Positions 1-9,500 of a stretch of 64,000 nucleotides of DNA are shown here, piece after piece (within the stretch, counting starts at the first letter, position 1; every line of letters starts with the position of its first letter). The position numbers and the translations under genes are program-made. Origin of the DNA: Chryseobacterium sp. JAH (lineage in GTDB: Bacteria > Bacteroidota > Bacteroidia > Flavobacteriales > Weeksellaceae); contig NZ_LMAH01000004.1 in NCBI RefSeq assembly GCF_001507335.1, forward strand, positions 124,001 through 188,000, read 5' to 3'. The notes beneath the pieces were generated by a model. That model ran no database searches. It was not told where the DNA came from and worked only from the letters and a program-made list of their open reading frames with translations.

Positions 1-198
1 ATAAAAACAATGCATAACATACAAAATCAACAGCCACTTGTTTCCATCACAGCAAATATCCACAAACCTTAACCAGAGTGAATGTATCATTAAATGTAAT
101 GATTGATTAATAAATCTCAACACAGTAAATATCTACTACAAGCTTATTTCTGACATTCACCTCAATTATTTTTTGACTAGTTTTATATAAAAATACCA
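1..198. other. AT-rich intergenic region, no gene seen
   Basis: No ORF, RNA or repeat is evident. The only promoter-like sequence is TAGTTTTA at 178-185, one base off the Bacteroidota -7 consensus TAnnTTTG, shortly before the start at 199. Confidence 0.4.
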
Positions 199-729
199 AT
201 GAAAATATTAGCATTTGCAGGAAGTACCTCTTCCACATCCATCAACAAAGAGTTGGTAAAATTTGTTTTGAAAAGTTTCCAGCAACACGAGATTAACCTG
301 ATCGATCTGAATGATTTTTCAATGCCTGTTTTCTCAGTTGATCTTGAGAAAAAAGGCTTTCCGAACCAGGCACACGATTTCCTGAATCAGATTAAAGAAT
401 GTGATGTGATCATCTGTTCTCTTGCGGAGCACAACCGATCGTACAGCGCAGCGTTCAAAAATATTTTCGATTGGGCTTCTAGAATCAATGTCAAAGTATT
501 CCAAAACAAACCCATGCTTTTAATGAGCACATCTCCCGGAGGATATGGTGGAGGAAATGTAATGAATACTGCAAAAACATTTTTCCCTCAATTTGCAGCT
601 GATGTGAAAGAAACTTTTTCGTTATCCAAGTTTTATGAGAACTTTGATTTGGAAAGTGGTATCATCAATCCTGAATTATTGAAAGAATTAAATGAAAAAA
701 TTGAGAATTTTAAAAATGAGATTGCTTAA
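199..729 (+). CDS. NADPH-dependent FMN reductase family protein
   Basis: A 176-residue flavodoxin-like oxidoreductase that probably reduces FMN or a quinone/azo substrate with NAD(P)H in the cytoplasm. The N-terminus MKILAFAGSTSSTSINKELV is the family's phosphate-binding loop (GSxxxxSxN-like), and EHNRSYSAAFKNIFDWASR around residues 77-95 is the second flavin-contacting motif. GGYGGG near 115 contributes to the isoalloxazine pocket in relatives. The length is typical of the family. It is followed by osmC and a GNAT on the same strand, which fits a small redox/stress group, although the 113-bp gap before osmC holds a tandem repeat. The substrate cannot be told from sequence. Confidence 0.85.
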   Translation: MKILAFAGSTSSTSINKELVKFVLKSFQQHEINLIDLNDFSMPVFSVDLEKKGFPNQAHDFLNQIKECDVIICSLAEHNRSYSAAFKNIFDWASRINVKVFQNKPMLLMSTSPGGYGGGNVMNTAKTFFPQFAADVKETFSLSKFYENFDLESGIINPELLKELNEKIENFKNEIA

Positions 730-799
730 ATCCAAAAGTTTTAAAAATCAAAGATTTTCTTATTTAACGAATTTAAATCTGAGAAATCTGTAGGATTTT

Positions 800-836
800 C
801 ATCTAACATCTAACATCTAACATCTAACATCTAACA
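800..836. repeat. Heptamer tandem repeat (CATCTAA)x5
   Basis: Five perfect head-to-tail copies of the 7-bp unit CATCTAA occupy 800-834, followed by a partial CA. The array ends 7 bp before the ATG of the osmC-like gene, so it lies in the 5' leader or between promoter and start codon. A 7-bp unit is not a multiple of three and is prone to slippage. Confidence 0.95.
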
Positions 837-842
837 AAAATA

Positions 843-1241
843 ATGGCTGTAACCGTAAAAGCTAGTTTAGGCAAAACAAAATACTACACAGAAGTAATTG
901 CAGGTGAAAATCAATTGATCACCGATGAACCCATTGACAAAGGTGGGCAGAATAGAGGTTTTAATCCGTTTGAAATTCTGGCAACTTCTCTGGCAAGCTG
1001 TACTGCAGCAACATTGCGAATGTATATTGACAGAAAAGAATGGGACGTAGAAAAAATTGATGTAGAAGTAGAATTGGAAAATTTTCCGCTTACAAAATTG
1101 GCAATTTTTAAAAGAAATATTAATTTTGAAGGAAGTCACCTGAACGATGAACAACTGAAAAGGCTTCATGCTATTGCAGATGCCTGTCCGGCACATAAAA
1201 TATTACTTAACGAAATAGAAATTCAAACCAAATTTTCATAA
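843..1241 (+). CDS. OsmC/Ohr family peroxiredoxin-like protein
   Basis: A 132-residue OsmC-fold protein, the usual length. Family members reduce organic hydroperoxides using two cysteines, and both are present: SLASCTAATLRMYIDR (Cys about 58) and ADACPAHKIL (Cys about 119). The spacing and the surrounding motif fit the general OsmC/YhfA group better than the Ohr group. The start ATG comes right after the five-copy heptamer repeat. The next gene begins one base after the stop codon, so the two are surely co-transcribed and probably translationally coupled. The peroxide specificity is inferred from the family only. Confidence 0.88.
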   Translation: MAVTVKASLGKTKYYTEVIAGENQLITDEPIDKGGQNRGFNPFEILATSLASCTAATLRMYIDRKEWDVEKIDVEVELENFPLTKLAIFKRNINFEGSHLNDEQLKRLHAIADACPAHKILLNEIEIQTKFS

Positions 1242-1242
1242 T

Positions 1243-1524
1243 ATGATACAAGTAAAACAAAACAACGACGAAAAACACGGAAGCTTTGAAGCAGTAATAG
1301 ACGGAAGAAGAGCGGGATTAATGACCTATACCTGGGCAGGTGAAGACAGATTCATCATCGACCACACTGAGGTAGAAGAAGAATATAATGGAAAAGGCGT
1401 TGGAAAAGAAATGCTGATCAAAGCAGTTGAATTCGCAAGAGAAAACAGCAAAAAAATCATTCCGCTGTGTCCATTTGCCAAGGCTACATTCCAGAAAAAT
1501 GAAGATTTGCGAGACGTACTTTAA
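1243..1524 (+). CDS. Small GNAT-fold N-acetyltransferase (YjdJ-type)
   Basis: A 93-residue minimal GNAT domain. The acetyl-CoA loop is EYNGKGVGKEMLIKAV (residues about 47-62), preceded by the strand IDHTEV and followed by IIPLCPFAKATF, which is the pattern of the short 'Acetyltransf_CG' subgroup rather than full-length GNATs. Its substrate is unknown. It starts one base after the osmC stop codon and therefore belongs to the same transcript. Confidence 0.85.
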   Translation: MIQVKQNNDEKHGSFEAVIDGRRAGLMTYTWAGEDRFIIDHTEVEEEYNGKGVGKEMLIKAVEFARENSKKIIPLCPFAKATFQKNEDLRDVL

Positions 1525-1549
1525 TCATTTGTAGACAGACTTAAACTTA

Positions 1550-1590
1550 TAAAACCTTTCAGAAAATTTCTCTGGCAGGTTTTTCTTTTT
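1550..1590 (+). terminator. Probable intrinsic terminator after osmC-GNAT unit
   Basis: An imperfect hairpin AAAACCT...AGGTTTTT with an inner CAGA/TCTG pairing is followed by a T-rich run (TTTTTCTTTTTT). It ends the osmC-GNAT transcript. Confidence 0.55.
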
Positions 1591-1609
1591 TATCAGAAAC
1601 AAAAAAAAC

Positions 1610-1617
1610 TATATTTG
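1610..1617 (+). promoter_or_regulatory. -7 promoter element TATATTTG for the symporter gene
   Basis: This is a perfect match to the Bacteroidota -7 consensus TAnnTTTG, 20 bp before the ATG at 1638. No good -33 TTTG is visible at the right spacing. Confidence 0.6.
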
Positions 1618-1637
1618 CTGAAATTTAATATTTAAGA

Positions 1638-3212
1638 ATGAATCCAGGAACTGTTCTTTTGCTGTTTGTTTTTGTATACTTCGTCGGTCTTTTGGTAATC
1701 TCTTATTTTACAAGCCGGAATTCAGACAATCAGTCGTTTTTCATCGGTAACAAAAAAAGCAAATGGTGGCTCGTTGCCTTCGGAATGATTGGCACGAGCT
1801 TAAGCGGCGTTACATTCATCTCAGTTCCCGGAACTGTGGGGAAAATGACCGGAAGCGAATACATTTTCGGTGGTTTTGAGTATTACATGATGGTCATCGG
1901 TTTTTTCATCGGGTATTTTATTGTGGCAGCGGTACTTCTTCCACTCTATTACAAGATGAATCTGACCTCAATTTACACCTACTTAGGCAGAAGATTCAAT
2001 GTTGAAGCTCATAAAATCGGTTCAGTATTTTTTATTGTTTCAAGAGCAATCGGTGCAACCGCAAGATTATATTTGGTTGTCAACGTTTTACAAATATTCT
2101 TACTCGAAGGTTTAGGTGTTCCATTTTGGGTAACGGCTCTGGTACTTTTATTAATGGTTCTTTTATATACTTTCGAAGGCGGAGTGAAAACTATTGTGAT
2201 CACGGATACGTTACAAACTTCGTTTATGATCATCAGTTTGATTGCATGCATCGTTTATATTTTATCAAATTTAAATCTATCTTTTGGGGAAGCGTACACA
2301 ATCCTAGAACAGAAAAATTATACACATTTCATCAATTTCGATCCGAATTCCAAGACATTTTTCCTGAAAACCATTTTAGGAGGAATTTTCATTACCATTG
2401 CGATGACAGGCCTTGACCAGGAAATGATGCAGAAAAACATCTCTGTTGATAATCTTAAAAACTCTAAGAAAAACATGCTGACTTTCGCAGGAACATTACT
2501 TTTTGTGAATCTTGCCTTCTTGTTTTTAGGTGGTTTGCTTTATCTTTTTGCTTTGCAGAATGGCGCAGGATATTCTGAAGTAATAAATATGGTAGACGGG
2601 AAAGAAGTTGTTTCTAATGTTTTCGGTTTTAAAGATGCTGCCGGAAATGTAAAAAATATCATGGGAGATGATTTATTCCCGGCCTTATCGCTTAACGGAT
2701 ATTTTCCGATGACGATTTCTGTGATTTTCATCATCGGATTGATTTCTGCTTTATTCCCTTCTGCAGATGGTGCATTGACGGCAGTGACGAGCTCGTATTG
2801 TGTAGATCTATTAAATTTAAATGAGGATAAAACCAGAACAGAAAAACAAAAGAAGCACCTTCGTATGAAAATCCATTTAACGTTCACGGTGGTTTTCTTT
2901 ATTTTGATTATGGTTTTCAAAGCGATGAATGACAAATCTATTGTTTACCTCATCATGGAAATCGCAGGTTACACCTACGGACCACTTTTAGGACTTTTTG
3001 CTTTCGGAATTTTTACCAAATTTAAAATTTCAAAAAAATACTCCATCCTTGCGGTGACGCTTTTAGCACCGGTTCTTACGTATTTGATTAATTATTTAGT
3101 GACCACTTACACCGATTACAGAATTGGTGTCGAGTTGATTATCTTAAACGGATTGCTGACGTTTATCGGTTTGTGGTTGGTGAAGAATAAGAATTATCTG
3201 AAGCTGGTTTAA
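1638..3212 (+). CDS. Sodium:solute symporter (SSS family)
   Basis: A 524-residue inner-membrane protein with about 13 hydrophobic helices, typical of the SSS family (PutP/SGLT-like). It couples Na+ entry to uptake of an unidentified solute. The N-terminal helix region reads YFTSRNSDNQSFFIGNKKS, followed by WWLVAFGMIGTSLSGVTFIS, the family's unwound TM1 segment with the Ser/Gly residues that form the substrate and sodium site. GLISALFPSADGALTAVTSS (around residue 373) is the conserved TM8 sodium-site region. A perfect -7 element precedes the start and a hairpin terminator follows, so it is monocistronic. The transported solute cannot be called. Confidence 0.85.
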   Translation: MNPGTVLLLFVFVYFVGLLVISYFTSRNSDNQSFFIGNKKSKWWLVAFGMIGTSLSGVTFISVPGTVGKMTGSEYIFGGFEYYMMVIGFFIGYFIVAAVLLPLYYKMNLTSIYTYLGRRFNVEAHKIGSVFFIVSRAIGATARLYLVVNVLQIFLLEGLGVPFWVTALVLLLMVLLYTFEGGVKTIVITDTLQTSFMIISLIACIVYILSNLNLSFGEAYTILEQKNYTHFINFDPNSKTFFLKTILGGIFITIAMTGLDQEMMQKNISVDNLKNSKKNMLTFAGTLLFVNLAFLFLGGLLYLFALQNGAGYSEVINMVDGKEVVSNVFGFKDAAGNVKNIMGDDLFPALSLNGYFPMTISVIFIIGLISALFPSADGALTAVTSSYCVDLLNLNEDKTRTEKQKKHLRMKIHLTFTVVFFILIMVFKAMNDKSIVYLIMEIAGYTYGPLLGLFAFGIFTKFKISKKYSILAVTLLAPVLTYLINYLVTTYTDYRIGVELIILNGLLTFIGLWLVKNKNYLKLV

Positions 3213-3255
3213 TTTTGAAAGTATTTAGGGGCACAATTGTTCGCTTGAAATCTAT

Positions 3256-3286
3256 AAAAATCCGGAACCCTACTCCGGATTTTTCA
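3256..3286 (+). terminator. Intrinsic terminator of symporter gene
   Basis: The hairpin AAAAATCCGGA / loop ACCCTAC / TCCGGATTTTT at 3256-3284 is perfect, with a T-run built into the descending arm. Confidence 0.85.
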
Positions 3287-3351
3287 ATTTCCATAAGCCG
3301 ACAAAAAATTGTAAATTCGCATATATCAATTCTAATAATAAATCCTACTAT

Positions 3352-4203
3352 ATGAGTAAAAGTATTGAAGAGCTTAAATCTCTTACAACACAAATCAGAA
3401 GAGACATTTTGAGAATGGTTCATGCTGTAAATTCAGGGCATCCTGGTGGAAGTTTAGGCTGTACAGAGTACTTCACTGCACTTTACGGTAAAGTTCTTAA
3501 CTACAAATTGCCATTTACAATGGAAGGTAAGAACGAAGATCATTTCTATCTTTCAAACGGACATATTTCACCGGTTTTCTATTCTACGTTGGCAAGATTT
3601 GATTTCTTTCCGGTAGCAGAATTGAAGACTTTCAGAAAACTAAATTCAAGATTACAAGGTCATCCAACCACTCATGAAGGTTTAGAAGGAATCAGAATCG
3701 CTTCAGGATCTTTAGGTCAGGGACTTTCTGTAGCGCTTGGTGTTGCTCAGGGTAAAAAATTAGATGCTGACAACTCTTTGGTGTACACCCTTCATGGTGA
3801 CGGAGAATTACAGGAAGGTCAGGTTTGGGAAGCTTTGATGTATGCTGCAGCTAAAAAAGTAGATAATATCATCTCTACAATCGATTATAACGGACAACAG
3901 ATTGACGGAAGCACAGACAATGTACTTTCACTAGGAAATCTTCATGCGAAATTAGAAGCTTTCGGATGGATCGTTTTGGAAGAGAAAAACGGTAACGACC
4001 TTGAGGCCGTAATTGCTATTCTTGAAAGAGCAAAAACAGAAACCGGAAAAGGAAAACCAGTGGCTATCATTCTGCACACACAGATGGGTAATGGTGTTGA
4101 TTACATGATGGGAACTCACGCTTGGCATGGTAAAGCTCCGAATGACGAGCAATTGGACACCGCTTTCAAACAATTATACTTAGAAGCTCCTGCAGATTAC
4201 TAG
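3352..4203 (+). CDS. Transketolase, N-terminal (TPP-binding) subunit
   Basis: A 283-residue protein covering the thiamine-diphosphate pyrophosphate domain of transketolase. HAVNSGHPGGSLG (residues 24-36) is the substrate/TPP loop and HGDGELQEGQVWEA (about 146-159) is the GDG...N TPP-metal motif. It exchanges two-carbon ketol units in the non-oxidative pentose phosphate pathway. The C-terminal half is a separate gene starting 100 bp downstream, so the enzyme works as a two-subunit assembly, a layout found in many Bacteroidota, Firmicutes and archaea. DXS-like enzymes are longer and single-chain. The upstream TAAATTCG at 3312-3319 is a weak -7 candidate. Confidence 0.93.
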   Translation: MSKSIEELKSLTTQIRRDILRMVHAVNSGHPGGSLGCTEYFTALYGKVLNYKLPFTMEGKNEDHFYLSNGHISPVFYSTLARFDFFPVAELKTFRKLNSRLQGHPTTHEGLEGIRIASGSLGQGLSVALGVAQGKKLDADNSLVYTLHGDGELQEGQVWEALMYAAAKKVDNIISTIDYNGQQIDGSTDNVLSLGNLHAKLEAFGWIVLEEKNGNDLEAVIAILERAKTETGKGKPVAIILHTQMGNGVDYMMGTHAWHGKAPNDEQLDTAFKQLYLEAPADY

Positions 4204-4303
4204 TTATAAATAATTGAGTAATTGGTAATAAGTAATCTTTAATAATTTAGAACAAAATGAAACCGCAAGGTTACATGATTCTATAAAAAAATTAAAACTC
4301 CTA

Positions 4304-5251
4304 ATGAAATATACATATACAGAAAAAAAAGATACACGTTCAGGATTCGGTGCCGGATTGGCTGAATTGGCTGATAAAAACCCTAATGTTGTAGCGCTTT
4401 GTGCAGACCTTATCGGTTCTTTGAAAATGGAAAAATTCATCGAAAAAGCTCCTGAAAGATTTTATCAGGTGGGTATTGCAGAGGCTAATATGATGGGATT
4501 AGCTGCAGGTTTGAGCATCACAGGAAAGATTCCTTTCACTGGAACTTTTGCCAACTTCTCTACTTCAAGAGTGTATGACCAAATTCGTCAGTCTATTGCA
4601 TATTCTAATAAAAACGTTAAAATCTGTGCTTCACACGCAGGTCTTACTTTAGGTGAAGATGGTGCAACACACCAGGTTTTGGAAGACATCGGCATGATGA
4701 AAATGCTTCCGGGAATGACCGTAATCAATACTTGTGACTATAACCAGACAAAAGCGGCTACCTTAGCAATCGCTGAATTTGAAGGTCCTGTTTACTTAAG
4801 ATTCGGAAGACCGGTAGTTCCTGTTTTTATTCCTGAAGATATGCCGTTCGAAATCGGAAAAGGTATTCTTTTACAAGAAGGAACCGATGTAACGATTGTT
4901 GCAACAGGTCACCTTGTTTGGGAATCTTTGCTGGCAGCTGAAGAACTTGAAAAAGAAGGAATTTCTTGTGAAGTGATTAACATCCACACCATTAAACCAT
5001 TGGACGAAGAAATCATCTTAAAATCAGTTGAAAAAACAGGTAAAATTGTGACTGCGGAAGAGCACAACTATCTTGGTGGTTTAGGAGAATCTGTTGCAGG
5101 AATGTTAGCTAGAAAAAGACCTACAAGACAGGAATTTGTAGCGGTAAACGATACTTTCGGAGAATCTGCTACCCCTGCCGAATTAATGAAAAAATATAAA
5201 ATCGATTCTGCTGCGGTTATTGAAGCTGTGAAGAGAATTGTAGACAAATAA
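4304..5251 (+). CDS. Transketolase, C-terminal (Pyr/PP partner) subunit
   Basis: A 315-residue protein covering the pyrimidine-binding and C-terminal domains of transketolase. QVGIAEANMMGLAAGLS (residues about 56-72) carries the catalytic glutamate that activates the aminopyrimidine ring of TPP. ASHAGLTLGEDGATHQ (about 108-123) and the C-terminal EEHNYLGGLGESVAG are further family blocks. It must pair with the upstream N-terminal subunit to form the active site. The 100-bp gap between the two is AT-rich and has no terminator, so one operon is likely. A strong hairpin terminator follows. Confidence 0.93.
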   Translation: MKYTYTEKKDTRSGFGAGLAELADKNPNVVALCADLIGSLKMEKFIEKAPERFYQVGIAEANMMGLAAGLSITGKIPFTGTFANFSTSRVYDQIRQSIAYSNKNVKICASHAGLTLGEDGATHQVLEDIGMMKMLPGMTVINTCDYNQTKAATLAIAEFEGPVYLRFGRPVVPVFIPEDMPFEIGKGILLQEGTDVTIVATGHLVWESLLAAEELEKEGISCEVINIHTIKPLDEEIILKSVEKTGKIVTAEEHNYLGGLGESVAGMLARKRPTRQEFVAVNDTFGESATPAELMKKYKIDSAAVIEAVKRIVDK

Positions 5252-5272
5252 ATTTCATTTTAAAAAAAAGTA

Positions 5273-5300
5273 AAAGCATCCCAATGGGATGCTTTTTTTG
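5273..5300 (+). terminator. Intrinsic terminator of transketolase operon
   Basis: The hairpin AAGCATCCC / AAT / GGGATGCTT (5274-5294) is followed by TTTTTTTG. Confidence 0.9.
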
Positions 5301-5458
5301 TGTGTTAAACTTAATAGGAAATCTCTTGAGAAATAAGTTTGCGTTAATTTTAGTGAAATTGAATAACTAAAAGCTCAAGAAAAATTTTACCTAAAGTCTA
5401 TTTGAATGATCTGACAAATAAAACCAACTAAAGCCAGTTTCTGTTGATATTATATTTT

Positions 5459-5848
5459 TTATCTGAAAAACTTCCATTTTGGAATAATCGCCAACATTCC
5501 AAAGCCTGTAAAAAGGAAAAGATTGGTAACGTCAGAATATAAGAACGTAGACAGATAGTAATTGTGCATAAAAAAATGCAGAACAAGCATAATAGGAAAA
5601 AGAAAAATCCCTATTTTTCGATAAAAATACATCAGTACAATACCTGCAATCATTAAGATATCTATCGAAAAGATGAAATAAAAATAACCTGTAGGAATAT
5701 TGAGGGTTTTGTGCTGCAGATATTCATCAAAGTCGAGACCGATTCCCATAAAAGTAAACAGCAGCAAGGCAACGAGTGCTAAAATAAACCCCAAGCCTTT
5801 TTTAGGATCTTCATCAAAATAACTATACTCTTTATATTCCTTTTCCAT
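5459..5848 (-). CDS. Small four-helix membrane protein, unknown function
   Basis: A 129-residue protein with an acidic/aromatic N-terminus (MEKEYKEYSYFDEDPKKG) and four predicted membrane helices: LGFILALVALLLFTFMGIGL, FYFIFSIDILMIAGIVLMYF, IGIFLFPIMLVLHFFMH and LFLFTGFGMLAIIP. I do not recognise the family. The -7 element TATTTTTG lies at 5860-5853 on this strand, only 4 nt before the ATG, so the mRNA is predicted to be leaderless. It is monocistronic, located downstream of an Lrp-type regulator with a hairpin between them. Confidence 0.75.
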   Translation of the reverse strand: MEKEYKEYSYFDEDPKKGLGFILALVALLLFTFMGIGLDFDEYLQHKTLNIPTGYFYFIFSIDILMIAGIVLMYFYRKIGIFLFPIMLVLHFFMHNYYLSTFLYSDVTNLFLFTGFGMLAIIPKWKFFR

Positions 5849-5852
5849 CCTG

Positions 5853-5860
5853 CAAAAATA
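5853..5860 (-). promoter_or_regulatory. -7 promoter element TATTTTTG, predicted leaderless start
   Basis: Read on the minus strand, TATTTTTG perfectly matches TAnnTTTG and ends 4 nt before the ATG at 5848. Initiation 4-6 nt downstream would fall on the start codon itself. Confidence 0.6.
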
Positions 5861-5890
5861 AAGAACTTATGAATAAATTCATAAGTTCTT
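5861..5890 (-). terminator. Hairpin terminator after Lrp-type regulator
   Basis: The 14-bp perfect stem AAGAACTTATGAAT / AA / ATTCATAAGTTCTT is followed on the minus strand by TATTTTTG. The T-run doubles as the -7 element of the next gene. Confidence 0.7.
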
Positions 5891-5916
5891 CGGTATTTAT
5901 ATCGTCTAAAATTTGA

Positions 5917-6387
5917 TTAAATTGAGATTGCGTTGATCAATCTGTTTTTATCACTCAAAAATTCTTCCATAGAAATCATACTCTCAGTTCTCATTACATC
6001 TTGGATGTCGTCGATCTGATAAATGATTTTCTTAGCGTCTTCAGTATTTTTAGCTTTAACCTTGCAGAAAATGTTATATTTTCCAGAGATAACGCTTGCT
6101 TCTACTACGTTTGGAATAGTTCCTAACTCTTTCAATACCTCTTGAGTACGGTTTGATTTTGTTAAAAGGATTCCGATAAAAGCTGTAAAGTGGTAATCTA
6201 ACTTACCATAATCTAAATTAAGAGATGATCCTAAAATAATACCTGCATCTTCCATTTTCTTAACCCTTACGTGTATTGTTCCCGCAGATACATCCATCTG
6301 TTTTGCAATTTCTGTAAATGGCATTCTTGTGTTTTCTACTAAGAAATCAAGAATTTTCTTGTCTATTTCGTCCAGTTGATAGTTCAT
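5917..6387 (-). CDS. Lrp/AsnC family transcriptional regulator
   Basis: A 156-residue Lrp/AsnC protein of normal length. The N-terminal winged helix-turn-helix is clear: LDEIDKKILDFLVENTRMPF then TEIAKQMDVSAGTIHVRVKKME (residues about 25-46) is the HTH. The C-terminal RAM/ligand-binding alpha-beta sandwich starts near residue 65 (YHFTAFIGILL) and includes GKYNIFCKVKAKNTEDAKK. Such proteins form octamers and respond to amino acids; the ligand and regulon here are unknown. It lies beside a small membrane protein and tamB but shares no promoter with them. Confidence 0.92.
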   Translation of the reverse strand: MNYQLDEIDKKILDFLVENTRMPFTEIAKQMDVSAGTIHVRVKKMEDAGIILGSSLNLDYGKLDYHFTAFIGILLTKSNRTQEVLKELGTIPNVVEASVISGKYNIFCKVKAKNTEDAKKIIYQIDDIQDVMRTESMISMEEFLSDKNRLINAISI

Positions 6388-6521
6388 ATTAGTGAAATTA
6401 TATTTTTCCTAAAAAATCGATAAATTTTTTACAAAATTAAGAAAAATAAATTAACTAAAAAAAATATATCAAACATTAACAATAATTAACACGGATGATA
6501 AAAATCATTCAAGGATTCAGA

Positions 6522-9500
6522 TTATTTAACCCCTGATTTTATGGAATCTGTTTTTATTTGAGTATTGGCTGTGGTCTGTTTTTTATCTTTTCTCTTCTTT
6601 TTAAAGAAAGAATTGAAGCTTTTACTCCATACGATACCACCACCATACGCCTGATTCGCAGAGCCGTTGGTGCCTACAGTACCCACACCCATTCCGATGT
6701 TGGTAGGTTTTGAGTAACCTCGTAGTACCAGTGTACCATCATTCTTTTTGGAAATATCATATTCTATTGACCCTTCTCCTGAAAGGTAATTAGCATCTGT
6801 TGCTTCAGTTTTGTTGAGGGGAATACCAAGTCCTGTTTTCACCGTTACTCGCGGAGAAAGATCAAAACTAACACCAGCATTTGCTCTGTCTCCCGAATTG
6901 GAGTACTGGTCCCCTTTAACATAATTTAAGTCAATCTGAAATTCGCTGCTCATCGTATTTAGCACCGACCCCAGTTGTTTTAAAAGCATATTGTAACCTG
7001 AAGATTCTGCTACTCCAACGGCATCGAAAGCTAAACCTCCGGTATTGGTTACATTAAACATATTCAGCAATAGAATAGATCCGAATTGAAGAACATTCTC
7101 CCCTTCGGTCTGGTTGATTTTCGCCGCTAAAGTTTCTTTTACCTGGCTGGACACATCCAATGCAGTAACATTCAACGCAATCTTTGGATCGTTTAAGGTG
7201 TTGGTGATATTTGCCTGTAATAAAATACTGATAGGCTGCAGCTGACCCATATTTAAATATTCTCCGGCATTCGAAACCATTCTGACGTAATTTGCAGATA
7301 TATCTAAAGCAGGTTTCATTGCATCACCATCCCAACGTATACTGCTGTTTTTCTGAATTTGGAAAGTTCGGTTAAGAATGGCTTTAGAAACAAAAGTTCC
7401 GCTGTCTACCATATAAGATCCATTCATTGCAATAGCTCCTTGTCTTCCCATCTGGAATCTCAGATCATCTGCAACTCCTTTCACCGTAATATTACCAACG
7501 TCATCACCTACCAAAACATTTACTGTGGTTCCCTTATCTACGTCAAGACTGAAGTCGATATTCATATTAGCCCCGGATTTTTTCTTTTCTTCCAGAGTTA
7601 CCAGACCATCTTTTCCTTCTTTCAGGAATCTCAACATTTTAAATTCCTCAACATTGGATGTAGAACTAGAATTGAAAGTAAAGGTACTTCCATTTAAAGC
7701 TTTCATATTTGGAGTTGATAAATTTAAAGCAGAAACAGGACCGTCGACGTACAAATCTCCTTGTCCGTAGACTCTACCCCAGAAAAGATCATACTCTTTC
7801 TGTGTGGTGTTCAGCATCAGCAAATTATCTGCTCTCATTACCAGGTTGACTCCCATCGATGATAAAGTTTCAAACTGTATCGCCCCGGAAATTGTTCCTT
7901 TTGAGTTTGATCTTCCGTCATGAACTCCAATATTGTTAAGAATCGCCAGACCTTTAGAAAGCGGTATTACCGTATCATCAAATGAATAATCTACTCCTGT
8001 AAATAAAAGCTTTAAACCAAATTCTTTCAACCCAATGTCTCCACTATAATCTAAATTTTTCAGATTCCCGTTAATCTTTAAATCTCCTGTCGCTTTCCCT
8101 CTTAAATTTCCAAAAATGGTCTGTACAAACTGCTGGGTAAATGCAAGATCAAATTCACGCAATTCCGCTGTCAGATCGATTGTGGGAGAGGCTGTATTAT
8201 TATTGACCGTTCCGGTTAAGTGAAGATTATTATTACCGATTACTCCAGCTGAAGTCACTTTTACATCAACATCATAAACATTAAGCGAATATCCATTAAC
8301 CGCAGAAATGGTAAGATCTCCCATATCATTCCCGTTCATCATAATGTCATCAACCGTCAAGTCAATCAATGGCTGGAGGGTATTTTTATCCATCTTGATC
8401 TTCACATTACCATTCGCTAAACCTTTAATATCCATAGGATTACCTCCAGCCTGCATTTCTAAGATTTTTTCAATCGCAAAATCCTGAACTTCTGCATCCA
8501 CATAAAAATCTTTAGCCGATTTGAATATGGATTCATTAATTAAAAGCGAACTTTTATCCGAATAAATTTTAAGATTCTTCACCTCAAAATCCTGTGTTTT
8601 CTTACGATAACTGATATAATGGTCTAGTTCTGAACTGGTATCAATTGACCACTTTACATTATTAAAATTAACTTCAGTAGGCTCAAACCTGAAAATATAG
8701 TCTCCGGCAGGATTTGTTGACTGGTTAAAGTTGATTGCGTAATTTTTTAAGTTATCATCCAGCTCATCTTCCGGGCTTCCGTGTTTGAAGCTGGTCGCAA
8801 TTCTGAGCGTTGAGTTATTTTCGTTTTTCCCTGTAAGCAGAATGTCTTTGAGGATATTTTTGTTGTATTCTACCCTTTTTATTTTTGCATACAATTGCTG
8901 GTCAAGATTCGCTGTATTTATCCTTACCATTACACTGTCTACCATCGCACTGTCTCGGGTAATGGTTTCTCTTGGATTGATTTTATACTCGGGGTTTGCA
9001 TTTGCTAACGCCATGTCTGCATCAGTGATTTCTTCTTTTTTGGTCATCACATATTTCAGAGAAGCGGCATCGAGATTTAAAATCAGATTATTTGAATTTC
9101 CATCATACTCACCTTCCACCGTTGCCCCCTGAGGAAGTTTCAGATCAGGCATAAAATAGCTTACCAAACCTTGCTGAACATCAAAGTTAATAGTAAAGTT
9201 CTGGCCACGATACAGTTTTCTTGGTGGCGGGCCTACTAAAATTTTACCTAATCCATTTTCAACCATTCCTGCCAAATCAGCAAGATTATATTTTCCTGAA
9301 ATTTTACCATCTACAGCTCCCGGGGCATTAACATCAATCACACGATTACCTCCTTCAATAAACGTTTTCACTTTAGCATTAGGAATCTGATATCTTTGAG
9401 TTGCTGTAGCGAAACTGATATTATTAGCCTCAACATCGAGATTTAAATCATTCAGATTCGTCATCGACATCTTTCCGTTGACCTGACCGCTTACGATTTG

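Noticed and set aside
800..836. Heptamer array as a CRISPR
   Set aside because: Units are contiguous 7-mers without spacers; no cas gene in the window.
3352..5251. Transketolase broken by a frameshift
   Set aside because: The halves are separated by 100 bp, each with its own start and complete domains; split transketolase is a normal arrangement.
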